From Ancistrus triradiatus (taxonomy: Eukaryota; Chordata; Actinopteri; Siluriformes; Loricariidae), in contig JAJAGP010002243.1 in NCBI GenBank assembly GCA_025084515.1, positions 62,001 through 126,000 of the forward strand: a stretch of DNA of 64,000 bases, read 5' to 3'. The notes beneath the pieces were generated by a model, which ran no database searches, was not told where the DNA came from, and worked only from the letters and a program-made list of their open reading frames with translations. The translations under genes and the position numbers were made by a program. This document shows, piece by piece, positions 32,882-43,521 of this stretch; the stretch's first letter is position 1; each line of letters starts with the position of its first letter.

Positions 32882-33215
32882 GTTGCGTCATGGTGGTGCA
32901 GCATTTAGCACAGTCGCCTCACATCTCCAGCATCCCTGGTTCAATCCTGACCTCAGACTATTCCTGTGTGTAGTTTGCATGTTCTCCCCATGTCCGTGTG
33001 GGTTTACTCTGGGTACTCTGGTTTTCTCCAACATTCCAAAAACATGTGTTAGGCTAACAGCTTTTTCTAAAGTGTCCTTAGTGTAAGAGCGTATGTATGA
33101 GTGATTGACACTGTGTCCCCTATGATGGATTGGTACCCTGTCTAGGGCTGTTCCTGTCTTGTGCCCTGTGGCACCGGCTAGGCCCCAGTTTTCCCACAAC
33201 CCTGCCCAGGATTAA
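32882..33215 (+). mobile_element. tRNA-SINE, nearly full length
   Basis: Has box A (tggtggtgcagcatttagca), box B (ggttcaatcct), the body (tagtttgcatgttctcccca) and a tail region (gatggattggtaccctgtct). It is the longest copy of this SINE in the window. Confidence 0.85.
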
Positions 33216-33593
33216 GCAAATTGAAATTGAATGTATCTGTTTAATCTGCTGTGTCTGTCACCGTCTCTGTCTTTGCTCTCAAGCATGTGTTTCAGTGTGC
33301 TCAAACAACATACAAGTACTACAGCTGAAAAGCTCCTTTCGAAAAACCAAAACAAAAAAGCTGCCTTTTTGCAGCTAAAAATGAAAGCATCACGATTTTA
33401 CCCCTCCTTACCCCGGGCAGTGTCTCAGGGGAGATACTGGACTCTAACCTGAAATTCACTGGGTTCAGGCAGAAGTACACACCGAACAGAACACCTTTCC
33501 ATTGCAGGATTCCATAAATGCAACATCCCACCTCAATGCTTTTAATCAAAATCTTTGAAAACTCAAAAAGCATGACATTTGGAAGATACTCAC

Positions 33594-33721
33594 CCATAAT
33601 CAAGAGGCGGCCTGTCGTAGTTGCGCTGCCAAACTGGTTTTTGGCAATACATGTGTAAATGCCCCCATCTTGCTTAGTCACATTGGCAATCTTCAGCGTT
33701 CCATTGGGGAAGATGGAGAAC
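33594..33721 (-). CDS. cntn3: Contactin exon: second half of Ig domain 5
   Basis: Encodes FSIFPNGTLKIANVTKQDGG, IYTCIAKNQFGSA and TTTGRLLIM. The F-strand Cys is in IYTC, and there are two N-glycosylation sequons (NGT and NVT). Acceptor cttaag, donor TGG|gtgagt. 128 bp, phase 2 to phase 1. Confidence 0.92.
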
Positions 33722-34732
33722 CTTAAGGAGACAAAGAAATGTGATTGACCGGAAAACACTCTTTATTATTGTGTTAAATGTTAGTATTTTTTTTACAAAC
33801 TATACTAGTTAACTCTTCTGTTCAGTCAAAACTTGAATGTCTTATTACACTGTTATTTTTTACTTATTAAAAGTGAAAAAAAAAAAGTACAACAATCATT
33901 TAAACATCGTTAATATTAGTTACATTCAAGACATAATACTGTCTTTTTGACCTGAAAGTATTCACAAAAATGTCAAGCCAAATTCTAAAAAAAAAAAAAA
34001 AATTCTAAATCAGCTCTCTTATTTATATTCCCATCTATGCAAACACCTACTGCTGTGAGCTTCCCAAAAGTACTGCATGAACAACAAACCACGTGTTAAG
34101 CAATAATACAGGAAAGGGCGTGCTATAACACACACTGATGTACTGGTCTACTGACCGCAATGCACCAGTGCCAATATCTCACGTTTTACCACGAACCTCA
34201 AGTGTCTTATTGCGATTACACCACAGTTCCGTTATTGCCATTTATTGTTAAATTTTAAGTTAAAGAGAACAGAAAAAAAACGTTTTTCAACATTCCCCGA
34301 AGTAAAGTAGTTCCATTTCATCAGCGTTTCTAAAACATCTTCGGACCCTATAGCCTTCTATCATTATAGTCAAGGAACATAATTTCCCAATAGCCGTTTA
34401 TTATACAGACAAAAAACACAAATTAATTGATCGATAAGTTTTTAATTTATTAAAAAGAAAGTTATTTACATTGAGCAAATAAAATGGGTCCGATTTATAA
34501 GGCAGGCTATTACCAGGACACATTATTCTACCATCAGAAGAAAATAAGATTAAGAGTAAGATTCCATTATAATTTACTTTACCTGGCTAGTGTTTAAAAA
34601 TGTATAAATTTGGAAGATGAACCTATTATTGTTATTTTAATCTGCCATAAGCGTAGATGGAGTGTTGTACAGCATCAGCAGCTTCGTTGGGCTAAGGGCT
34701 GGACTTAAAAGATACATGAATGAACCTTTAAT
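33722..34732. other. Intron stretch, no gene seen
   Basis: AT-rich, with no motif recognised. The last five bases, TTAAT (34728-34732), are the target duplication of the following LTR element. Confidence 0.6.
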
Positions 34733-35555
34733 TGTTAGGGTTCGCCCTGTCCACGCTCCGTTTTTTCCCGTTTTTATCATTTGTTGACGCTCCCTTACCT
34801 CCGGTTGTTTACGTTCTTCGAGTGCGGCGTGCTTGTGTGTATGTTTGCTTCCACAGCGATTGAGTGGCCGTTACTCTGCACTCCCCCTCCCTCTCCACAC
34901 CTGAAGCTCATCTTCTCATCCGCCTCTTCTCTACTTATTTGCTGATCGATCGCCAAGACGCCGCCAGATAGTCTCCGCTTCTAGCCGGTACCTGGTCTCG
35001 TTGTTTGCTACTGTTAGCCTAGCCTTCCTCTAGCACTATTGTATTGCATTACGTTAGCGTTAGCTTTACCTTTAGCCTTAGCTTGTGTTGCTTGCTACCA
35101 TTCAGCCTTTTTCCTGTTTTTTCACAGCTCTCATGCTGCTTTATTTTTTGCCCTTTTGCTCAGTATCATTTTCTGCTCCAGTTCACCAGATATTTATCCC
35201 TACTAGTTGTTTTCCGGCTCCCTAGCCGTATTTTTTTAGTTTTTGTGCATTTATCAGTTGGTACTTTTTTTTCTTCCCCAGTTCCCGTGGTCACTTCGGC
35301 TGTTCCCCCGCTCCTTCTGGACCGCTTCTGACCTGCACTCTACCCGGACCCGTGGAAGCAAGCACGCACAGCCGCCGAGTTGCCAACCTCCTGGACTCAA
35401 CATTTCACGTACCACACACACACCATAGTCACACCTGTTTATTTATTCAATAAACCTTCCTTTGGTACGTCGTGGTCCTGTGTCTGACTTCTGATCCGCA
35501 TCTGGGGTTCCACCTGTAGTGTAATTTTGGTGCGGGTTTACACTCCCCCGTAACA
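34733..35555 (+). repeat. 5' LTR (823 bp)
   Basis: Starts TGTTAGGGTTCGCCCTGTCC and ends CTCCCCCGTAACA. AATAAA lies at 35449-35454. It lacks a block of about 27 bp that the 3' LTR has near 40392-40418, and has an extra block of about 20 bp near 34770-34790. Confidence 0.95.
34973..34982 (+). promoter_or_regulatory. Predicted transcript start (self-primer sequence)
   Basis: GCCAGATAGT pairs exactly with ACTATCTGGC at 35558-35567. A weak TATA-like TTATTT lies about 37 bases upstream (34936). The position fits the start of R in a self-primed element. Confidence 0.6.
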
Positions 35556-35557
35556 GA

Positions 35558-35567
35558 ACTATCTGGC
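35558..35567 (+). other. Candidate self-primer binding site
   Basis: ACTATCTGGC begins two bases after the 5' LTR, as in the element at 7088. It is complementary over 10 bases to 34973-34982. Confidence 0.65.
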
Positions 35568-35571
35568 CAGT

Positions 35572-36636
35572 ATGGAATCCGTGGACCAGCAGTCAGCACA
35601 AGCCCTGCCTGTTGGCATAGCCTTAGACCGCCAGCAGGTATGGCTGCAACAGCATGACAAACTGCTTAGTTTGTTATTAGATTCTAACCGTCTTCTCAAT
35701 CAGCAGGTTTCACGTCTGACTGCCAAATTAGACTGTTTGCTTTCTGATTCCCACCAGGGTCCACCTGTTGCTGCCGGGGGCCAGACGCGTTCTACCGCGG
35801 GAGTCGTTCAGGACCCCACTCTCCCTCTGAACGTCTCGACCGGGCGTCCTGAGCTAACCACCCCCCCTTCGACGCTTCCCAGCTCAGAAGGTACCCCGAT
35901 TACTCATCCTGAACCCTACACGGACGACCTCACCGAGTGCCAAGGTTTCCTCATGCAGTGTGGCCTGGTTTTCCAACAGCGGCGTTCAGCCTTTTCCACC
36001 GATGTCAGTAAGGTCTCTTATGTCGTTGGGCTCCTTCGGGACAGGGCCCTGACGTGGGCCGAGGCCACACTCACCCAGAGGCGTGTTGAGGCGGTCTCAT
36101 ATGACGACTTCATCCGTCAGTTCAAGGCCGTATTTGATCACTCCAGCCACGGTGAAGTGTCGTCGAGTCGCCTCATCAGCCTTCGGCAGGGCTCCCGCTC
36201 TGTCTCCGATTATGCGGTGGAGTTCTGGTCGTTGGCTGCAGATTCTGGCTGGAATGACCCCGCTTTTCGCGAGGCTTTCCGGTCGGGACTCTCTGAGCGC
36301 CTTAAGGATGAGCTGGCGGCCCGTGACGAACCCTTGGACCTTCAGGTGATGGTGGATCTGGCTGTATGCCTTCACGCGCGCAGGGTAGAGAGGGCCTCGC
36401 GTCCGGTCCAGGCGGCTTCGTCTCCCCATACCAGGTCCTAGGCTGGGGGACCTCCTCGCTCGGTCTCCCCGCACCCGACCTCACCTGAACCGGAACCCCT
36501 GCAACTGGGCCACGCTCATCTCACGGCGGCAGAGCGCTCTAGGCACCAGCGGGAGGCGCTGTGTATGTATTGCGGTCACCCGGACCACGTCATCTCCTCC
36601 TGTCCTATACGGCCAAAAGGGAATGCTCGTCAGTGA
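35572..36636 (+). pseudogene. Gag of the Sushi-like element, one premature stop
   Basis: 354 codons from MESVDQQSAQALPVGIALDR. The N-terminus has a coiled-coil-like helix (LLLDSNRLLNQQVSRL). The capsid core shows LTECQGFLMQCGLVF and LLRDRALTWAEA. A TAG at 36439-36441 interrupts it. The same frame then goes on to a CX2CX4HX4C zinc knuckle (CMYCGHPDHVISSC, 36562-36603) and a natural TGA at 36634. The stop separates the capsid part from the RNA-binding knuckle. Confidence 0.9.
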
Positions 36637-37380
36637 AGTTGGGGGCGCTGGTGAGCCCTAGGAGTGTCCCCCATCCCACCCGGAGACCCTGTTTCGCCTT
36701 ACCGGTCACGCTCTATCTTCCCGGTGCCCACCACAAAGTCGATGCGCTGGTTGACTCGGGGGCAGAAGAGAATCTCATTGATCAGGACCTTGTGGCCCAG
36801 CTCGGCACCGGCATGGAGGCCTTGGAGGTGCCCGCTCGGGCCAACGCCTTGGATGGCCGATTACTGGCTAGGATCACCCACCACACGCAGCCCATATCCC
36901 TCATGGTGTCTGGTAATCATCGGGAGTCCCTGACCTTTGCGGTGATCCACTCCCCCAGGACTCCCGTGGTCCTCGGCCACCCATGGCTGGTCCAACACAA
37001 CCCGAGCATCGACTGGAGAGAGGGGAGAATCATCAGATGGAGTGACGCCTGCCACCTCCTCTGCCTGCGTTCGGCAGTCCCTCTCTCCAAGGTCCTCCCT
37101 CGCACTTCTCGGCCGGAAGACCCTCCGGATCTCTCCCAAGTGCCCAAGGAATACCTGGATTTGAAACAGGTTTTCAGCAAGGATCACGCACGCCAGTTAC
37201 CACCTCACCGACCTTACGACTGTGCCATTGACCTGCTTCCTGGTGCCTCCTTGCCTTCTGGTCATCTCTACCAGCTCTCTCGCGACGAGAGGGAGCCCAT
37301 GGAGACCTATATCTCCGAATGTCTCGAGGCAGGCCTGATCCGACCGTCCTCCTCCCCCCGGGAGCCGGTTTCTTCTTTGT
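36610..37380 (+). pseudogene. Pol: protease and start of reverse transcriptase
   Basis: Lies in the -1 frame relative to gag and overlaps its end, as known for Sushi/PEG10-type gag-pol. It holds ALVDSGAEENLI (aspartic protease DSG, near 36753), then VFSKDHARQLPPHRPYDCAI and LIRPSSSP, the entry of the RT domain. The frame is lost at the C6 run near 37366 and RT continues in the next frame. Confidence 0.85.
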
Positions 37381-38090
37381 GAGCAAGAAGGATGGCTCAC
37401 TACGGCCATGCATTGATTTCCGTGGGCTCAACGCCATCACCAAGCGGAACCGGTATCCACTGCCGCTCCTTAGCTCGGCCTTTGACCTCCTCCAGGGAGC
37501 ATCTTTCTTCTCCAAACTAGACCTACGCAACGCCTACCACTTGGTGCGAATTCGGGAGGGAGACGAGTGGAAGACGGCGTTCAACACGCCCTTAGGGCAT
37601 TTCGAATACCTGGTCATGCCGTTCGGGTTGACCAACGCTCCTGCCGTCTTCCAAGCCCTGGTTAACAACGTGTTGCGGGATTTCATCAATCGATTCGTGT
37701 TCGTCTACCTGGACGACATCCTCATCTTCTCCAGTTCGGAAGATGAGCACATACGCCACGTCCGCCAGGTGCTCACTCGCCTCCTCGAGAATCGATTGTT
37801 CATCAAGGCCGAGAAGTGCGAGTTTCACGTCGACACTGTGACCTTCCTCAGGTTCATTATTCAGAGGGGGAGCATCAAGGCCGACCCAGAAAAAGTCCGG
37901 GCCGTAGTAGAGTGGCCCAAGCCATCAGGGCGGAAGGAGTTGCAACGTTTCCTGGGGTTTGCAAATTTCTACCGCCGCTTTATCCGGGACTACAGTAAGG
38001 TCACAGCCCCCCTCACTCAACTGACCTCCACAAAAACTGCATTCAAGTGGACCGCTGAAGCCCAACAAGCTTTCCTCTGACTGAAGAAAT
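37366..38090 (+). pseudogene. Pol: reverse transcriptase
   Basis: Reads GAGFFFVSKKDGSLRPCIDF, FSKLDLRNAYHLVRIREGDE, MPFGLTNAPAVFQ and FVYLDDILIFS. The catalytic YLDD is at 37706-37717 and its two Asp are intact. A TGA at 38078-38080 interrupts AFL-LKKLF, where the thumb meets RNase H. Confidence 0.92.
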
Positions 38091-38500
38091 TGTTTACCAC
38101 CACCCCGGTCCTTGCCCAGCAAGGCCGGCAGTTCATCGTGGAGGTCGACGCGTCGGACACCGTCGTGGAGGCCGTCCTCTCTCAGCGCGTAGCCCCGGAC
38201 CACCGCATCCCTGTGCTTTTTTTTCCAAACGCCTCTCACCAGCAGAACGTAACTATGACGTGGGCAACCGGGAGCTCCTGCCGGTAAAATTAGCACTGGA
38301 GGAGTGGCGTCACTGGCTTGAGGGCACAGAACAGCCTTTCGTTGTTTGGACCGACCACCGCAACCTGGCCTATATCCAGTCGGCCAGACAGGCCAGGTGG
38401 GCCCTGTTCTTTGGGAGGTTCAATTTTACACTCACCTACCGCCCAGGATCCCGTAATACCAAACCTGATGCCCTGTCCCGGCAGTTCGCCCTCGAAGACC
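38091..38500 (+). pseudogene. Pol: RNase H
   Basis: Reads FIVEVDASDTVVEAVLSQR, then a frame change near 38205-38225 (beside a T8 run), then NRELLPVKLALEEWRHWLEG, VVWTDHRNL and NTKPDALSRQF. The Asp in VDASD, the Glu in NRELL and the Asp in WTDH are the expected catalytic residues. Confidence 0.9.
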
Positions 38501-39446
38501 GCGACAAGCCGGTGGAACCTATCCTGCCTCCCGATCGTCTCATCACCCGCCTCACCTGGGAGGTCCAGCGCGCCATTCAAGAGGCACAGGTAACAGAACC
38601 GGATCCCGGCGGCGGCCCTCCCAACCGTCTCTTCGTGCCCGCATCGGCCCGTCCTGTAGCCTTACAATGGGCCCATGACTCCCGGTTTGCAGCCCACCCT
38701 GGCTACCATCGGACCCTAGGGATCCTCAGGCGCCACTTTTGGTGGCCCACACTGGATGCGGACACTCGGGAGTTTGTGGCTGCTTGCTCCACCTGTGCGC
38801 GCAACAAGGCTTCTCACCAACCCTCGGCAGGCCTCCTCCAACCTCTGCCCACACCTGGCCAGCCATGGTCCCACATCTCGGCCAACTTCATCACGGGGCT
38901 CCCTGAGTCGGAAGGTAACACTATTATCCTCACAGTCGTAGACCGGTTCTCTAAGGCAGTGCGGCTCCTGGCTCTCCCTAAGCTCCCCACATCCTCGGCG
39001 ATGGCTACATTGCTATTCGACCAGGTATTCAAGGTCCACGGCATTCCGGTCGACATTGTATCCGACAGGGGTCCCCAGTTCGTCTCACAGGTGTGGAAGG
39101 CATTCTGTCGGGCCCTAGGAGCCAAAGTGAGCCTCACATCGGGTTTCCACCCACTATCTAATGGGCAGGCCGAGCGGGCTAATCAGGAGATCGAGGCCAC
39201 TCTGCGCTGCCTAACGGCTAAGGACCCGAGGAGGTGGAGCGCCCAGCTAGCGTGGGTGGAATACGCCCACAATACTCTCTCCAACTCCGCCACGGGCCTT
39301 TCTCCTTTCAAAGCATCCTTAGGCTACCAACCCCCTCTCTTCCCGGACCTGGAGGTGGAGGTGGCGGTCCCGTCGGTCACTCATCACCTGCGCCGCTGTC
39401 GGAAGACCTGGAGGGCCACCAGAACAGCTCTCCTCAAGGCCCGTAG
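38501..39446 (+). pseudogene. Pol: integrase with a changed catalytic Asp
   Basis: The zinc-binding part shows HPGYHRTLGIL and CSTCARNK. In the core, the first catalytic Asp is replaced: HISANFITGLP has Asn (AAC, 38884-38886) where families have Asp. The second Asp (VSDRGPQF) and the Glu (SNGQAERANQEIE) are intact. After TRTALLKA (about 39441) the sequence jumps straight to HISQLKPVV, so the linker with the GPY/F module, usually some 70-90 residues, is missing. Confidence 0.88.
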
Positions 39447-39716
39447 CTTTTCACATCTCGCAGCTCAAGCCGGTCGTCTCCTCGGACCTGAGCCCTCCGG
39501 CCGACCCCCCCGCCGCCCGCCCGGGTCATCGACGGTGGTCCTGCCTTTACTGTCCGCCGCCTTCTCGATGTCCGGCGCCGTGGCAGGGGCCTCCAGTACC
39601 TGGTCGACTGGGAGGGCTACGGGGCCGAGGAACGATCGTGGGTGTCTCGTTCCGCTATTTTAGATAGTGCCCTCATTCGCAATTTTCACAGGGCCAGCCC
39701 TGGCTGTCCCCGTTGA
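39447..39716 (+). pseudogene. Pol C-terminus: chromodomain
   Basis: HISQLKPVVSSDLSPPADPP is followed, after another shift at the C7 run near 39505, by VRRLLDVRRRGRGLQYLVDW and EGYGAEERSW, ending SPGCPR and TGA (39714-39716). The aromatic and acidic residues of a chromodomain are present. In chromoviruses this module guides integration to modified histones. Confidence 0.85.
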
Positions 39717-39764
39717 CCGCCGTGGGGTGGTTTTGGGGGTGGGGTGGGGGGGGGGGTTGGGTAC
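39717..39764 (+). other. G-rich polypurine-like tract
   Basis: gggggtggggtggggggggg ends just before the 3' LTR at 39765. It is the likely plus-strand primer region, though interrupted by T. Confidence 0.6.
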
Positions 39765-40599
39765 TGTTAGGGTTCGCCCTGTCCACGCTCCGTTTTTCAG
39801 TTTTTTCCTTACCTCCGGTTGTTTACGTTCTTCGAGTGCGGCGTGCTTGTGTGTATGTTTGCTTCCACAGCGATCGAGTGGCCGTTACTCTGCGCTCCCC
39901 CTCCCTCTCCACACCTGAAGCTCATCTTCTCATCCGTCTCTTCTCTACTTATTTGCTGATCGATCGCCAAGACGCCGCCAGATAGTCTCCGCTTCTAGCC
40001 GGTACCTGGTCTCGTTGTTTGCTACTGTTAGCCTAGCCTTCCTCTAGCACTATTGTATTGCATTACGTTAGCGTTAGCTTTAGCTTTAGCCTTAGCTTGT
40101 GTTGCCTGCTACCATTCAGCCTTTTTCCTGTTTTTTCACAGCTCTCACGCTGCTTTATTTTTTGCCCTTTTGCTCAGTATCATTTTCTGCTCCAGTTCAC
40201 CAGATATTTATCCCTACTAGTTGTTTTCCGTCTCCCTAGCCGTATTTATTTTGTTTTTGTGCATTTATCAGTTGGTACTTTTTTTTCTTCCCCAGTTCCC
40301 GTGGTCACTTCAGCTGTTCCCCCGCTCCTTCTGGACCGCTTCTGACCTGCACTCTACCCGGACCCGTGGAAGCAAGCACGCACAGCCGCCGCTGTATCCG
40401 TCCTTCCCGTTCATTTCTGAGTTGCCAACCTTCTGGACTCAACATTTCACGTACCACACACACACACCATAGTCACACCTGTTTATTTATTCAATAAACC
40501 TTCCTTTGGTACGTCATGGTCCTGTGTCTGACTTCTGATCCGCATCTGGGGTTCCACCCGTAGTGTAATTTTGGTGCGGGTTTACACTCCCCCGTAACA
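39765..40599 (+). repeat. 3' LTR (835 bp)
   Basis: Almost identical to the 5' LTR base by base apart from two block indels and a handful of substitutions (for example the cgatcgagtgg/cgattgagtgg pair). It contains a second copy of GCCAGATAGT near 39978. Confidence 0.95.
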
Positions 40600-40604
40600 T
40601 TAAT

Positions 40605-41273
40605 CAGCCGTGGATGGAGTTTAATGAAAGAAGTAGAAGAAAATAAGAAAGAAGGGAGGTGACCAATGAAGCTGCTAATGCTGTATAACTCTCCCTTTCC
40701 ATTTCTGACTAATCCATAAAAACTACATAGAAGCAGATTCATTTCATTTTTGCTGATGGTACAAAGACTGTCTTCAGTCTCTCTTCAGCTGAGTTGTGAA
40801 TACATTAAATGTCCACTGTACTGTACTGACTTTATTTCTCTGCCTTTCCAGCGCATCTAAATCCTAGTTTGCAAGAATGACAAACCTTGGCGCATTGGAA
40901 GTATCAGGCTGGTCATTAATAGCTTCACCTTCCAGATTTAAATTGAAACAAATATTTTAAAATCTAATAGATTTTATATACTCATTCTAATTCATTCATA
41001 GTTTCTGTTCGTATAATTATAATGCTGCTGCTTTGTTATGGCTGGAGTCATTGCTAGGTTACGTGCATCCTGTATGTGGTGGAGTAATTCTTGAAGAGCT
41101 TTGGTCAGAGTGCCATCACCATGCAATACTGGTACTGCTGTCTGCCAATCAAATCGTGGCACAGGAACTACCGTGGTATAATTAAAAATATGTTTCTTTG
41201 TTGCCAAAAATTCTAAAAGCTTGAAGTGTTGCTAAATCTGATGCTATGGAGTCTATTTCTCTTTTTAACATAC
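40605..41273. other. Intron stretch, no gene seen
   Basis: Flank of the LTR insertion up to the Ig5 exon. Nothing recognised. Confidence 0.6.
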
Positions 41274-41424
41274 CTTTCATTTTTCTGCAGCATCTCACTA
41301 CCTTTTTTCCATATGCTGATAGCTCGGGGTGAAGCTTGTGGCCTGCAGTCCAGTGTTACCACACTGCCAGCAAGAACTTTTAGTATGCTCCTCAAAGGAC
41401 TTTGGGAGAAACTGGGCGGTGAAG
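41274..41424 (-). CDS. cntn3: Contactin exon: first half of Ig domain 5
   Basis: Encodes SPPSFSQSPLRSILKVLAGS, VVTLDCRPQASPRA (B-strand Cys) and ISIWKKGSEMLQKNE (core Trp). Acceptor acacag, donor AAAG|gtatgt. 151 bp, phase 1 to phase 2. The split Arg codon at the junction with 33721 fits. Confidence 0.92.
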
Positions 41425-41904
41425 CTGTGTGAGAAGGACAGAAATGAGCCTGCAGACAATGTTTTATGCCATCTTGATAGAAAAATAAATAACAGTAATA
41501 GCTGAAGCTTCTTACAGCCCCTTGTAAAAAAAGGCTTTCTGCCTCACAGGAATTCAGATATCTAAGACACATGGTGCCATCGACTAACAGAGAACTAACA
41601 GATGAACATCTTTTTGCTCATGAAAATCTTTTTGATCTTGAGCAATGACCTATCTGCCTGGTATCAGTCACCTGAATATACACTCTAGGATCAGTTGCAT
41701 AAGGGTTGCCACTGCTTAATATGCTGTGAAGTCCAGGCAAAGTTGCAGCATTGTGGCTTGATTTTATCAAAGCATGTAAATCAGTGTGAACCAAAAACTG
41801 AAGTTGGATAATAAGATTGCAGCCAGGTACATGACTCAATGCTGAGGTGTGATTCTAGAGATATTATCACTGAAAAAAATCCAACAGAATTGAGAGATAG
41901 CAAA

Positions 41905-42125
41905 GTGGCATATTACTCCAGTTTCCTCCCACATTCCAAATGCATGCATTAAGTCAACTGGCATCTCAAAAGTATCCCAGTGTGAGTGAGTGTGTGTGTC
42001 CCTGCTATAGACTTGTGCCCCATCCTGAGGCGCTTCCCGCCTTGTGCCTGTGCTGTTGGTTAGAATACCATCACTCACACCACCCACGCCAAATTGGATT
42101 GGGCTTATATGGAAAATGAGTGACT
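41905..42125 (+). mobile_element. tRNA-SINE, 5'-truncated
   Basis: Body sequence agtttcctcccacattccaa and tail ttgtgccccatcctgagg-like sequence match the SINE at 32882. The Pol III head is missing. Confidence 0.65.
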
Positions 42126-42211
42126 GAGTACTTGAAACAAGGAAACAAACCTCACTCCTGGAACTGGCTTGGAATATTCTCCATTAATTAAAATAGCTTT
42201 ATTTTCCTGAC

Positions 42212-42253
<42 letters not shown>

Positions 42254-42255
<2 letters not shown>

Positions 42256-43018
42256 GTGGGGCAGTATTTAGTCAGTTCACCTACTTAGAAAGATGAGAGA
42301 GGTCTGTGATTTTCACACTTCAACTATGAGAGACAAAATGAGGAAAAAAAATCCAGGAAATCACATTGTAGGATTTTTAGAGAATTTAATTGTAAATCAT
42401 TGTGGAAAATAAGTATTTGGTCACCCACAAACAAGCAAGATTTTTGGCTTTCACAGACCAGTAACAGAGCTAAGAAGCTCTTCTGTCCTCCACTCGTTAC
42501 CTGTATTAATGGCACCTGTTTGACCTCGTTATCTGTATAAAAGACACCTGTCCACAGCCTCAAACAGTCAGACTCCAAACTCAAGACCAAAGAGCTGTCA
42601 AAGGACACCAGGAAGAAAACTGTAGACCTGCACCCGGCTGGTAAGAGTGAATCTGCAATAGGCAAGCAGGTTGGCATGAATAAATCAACTGTGGGAGCAA
42701 TTGTAAGACATACAAGACCATTGATAATCTCCCCCGATCTGGGGCTCCACGTAAGATCTCATCCCATGGGGTCAAAATGATCATGAGAACGGTGAGCAAA
42801 AATCCCAGAACTACACGGAGGGACCTAATGAATGACCTGCAGAGAGCTGGGACCAAAGTAACAAGGCTACCATCAGTAACACACTACACTGAGAGGGACT
42901 CGGATCCCGCAGTACCAGCCGTGTCCCCCTGCTTAAGCCAGTACATGTCCAGGCCTGTCTGAAGTGATGTGTGTGTGTAGATATACACACATATGTATAT
43001 CATATGTATATGTGTGTG

Positions 43019-43071
<53 letters not shown>

Positions 43072-43521
43072 GTATATATACACATACATACATACATACA
43101 TATATATATACACACACACACATGTTGTGCAGATAACAGTTTGGCTATGGTTGAGTTTGGAGTCTGACTATTCTATTTGAGGCTGTGGACAAGTGTCTTT
43201 TATACAGATATTGAGGTCAAACAGGTGCCATTAATACAGGTAACGAGTGGAGGACAGAAGAGCTTCTTAAAGAAGAAGTTACAGGTCTGTGAGAGTCAAA
43301 AATCTTGCTTATTTGTGAGTGACCAAATACTTATTTTCCACCATGATTTACAATTAACTTCTATAAAAATAGTACAATGTGCTTTCCTGGATTTTTTTTT
43401 CTCATTTTGTCTCTCATAGTTGAAGTGTACCTATCATAAAAATCACAGACCTCTCTCATCTTTCTAAGTAGGTGAACTTGTAGGTGATCAGTGGCTGCCT
43501 AAATACTTTTTTGCCCCACTG
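42254..43521. mobile_element. Tc1 foldback: two 5' halves in inverted orientation
   Basis: The left arm starts CAGTGGGGCAGTATTTAGTC and runs 5' to 3' through the transposase N-terminus (RGVK-like HGVKMIMRTVSKNPRTTRRD at 42777). At 42960 it meets a TA/CA microsatellite. After 43130 the same 5' region returns inverted and ends ttttttgccccactg at 43521, next to TA. The catalytic half is absent from both arms. The arms share roughly 350-390 bp, so the whole forms a long hairpin-capable unit. Confidence 0.8.
42966..43128. repeat. (TA)/(CA)/(GT) compound microsatellite
   Basis: Alternating GT, AT and CA blocks at the centre of the Tc1 foldback. The open frames here are Tyr/Ile/His/Thr repeats and not genes. 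Confidence 0.9.

Larger units (their letters stand above)
34733..40599 (+). mobile_element. Sushi-type Ty3/gypsy LTR retrotransposon (chromovirus), defective
   Basis: Two LTRs (TGTTAGGG to CCGTAACA) are flanked by TTAAT (34728-34732 and 40600-40604). The order is LTR, self-primer site, gag with zinc knuckle, protease, RT, RNase H, integrase, chromodomain, G-rich tract, LTR. RT and gag look like the vertebrate Sushi group, from which PEG10 and RTL1 of mammals derive. At least five lesions break gag-pol, although the LTRs are almost the same apart from two indels. Confidence 0.95.
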
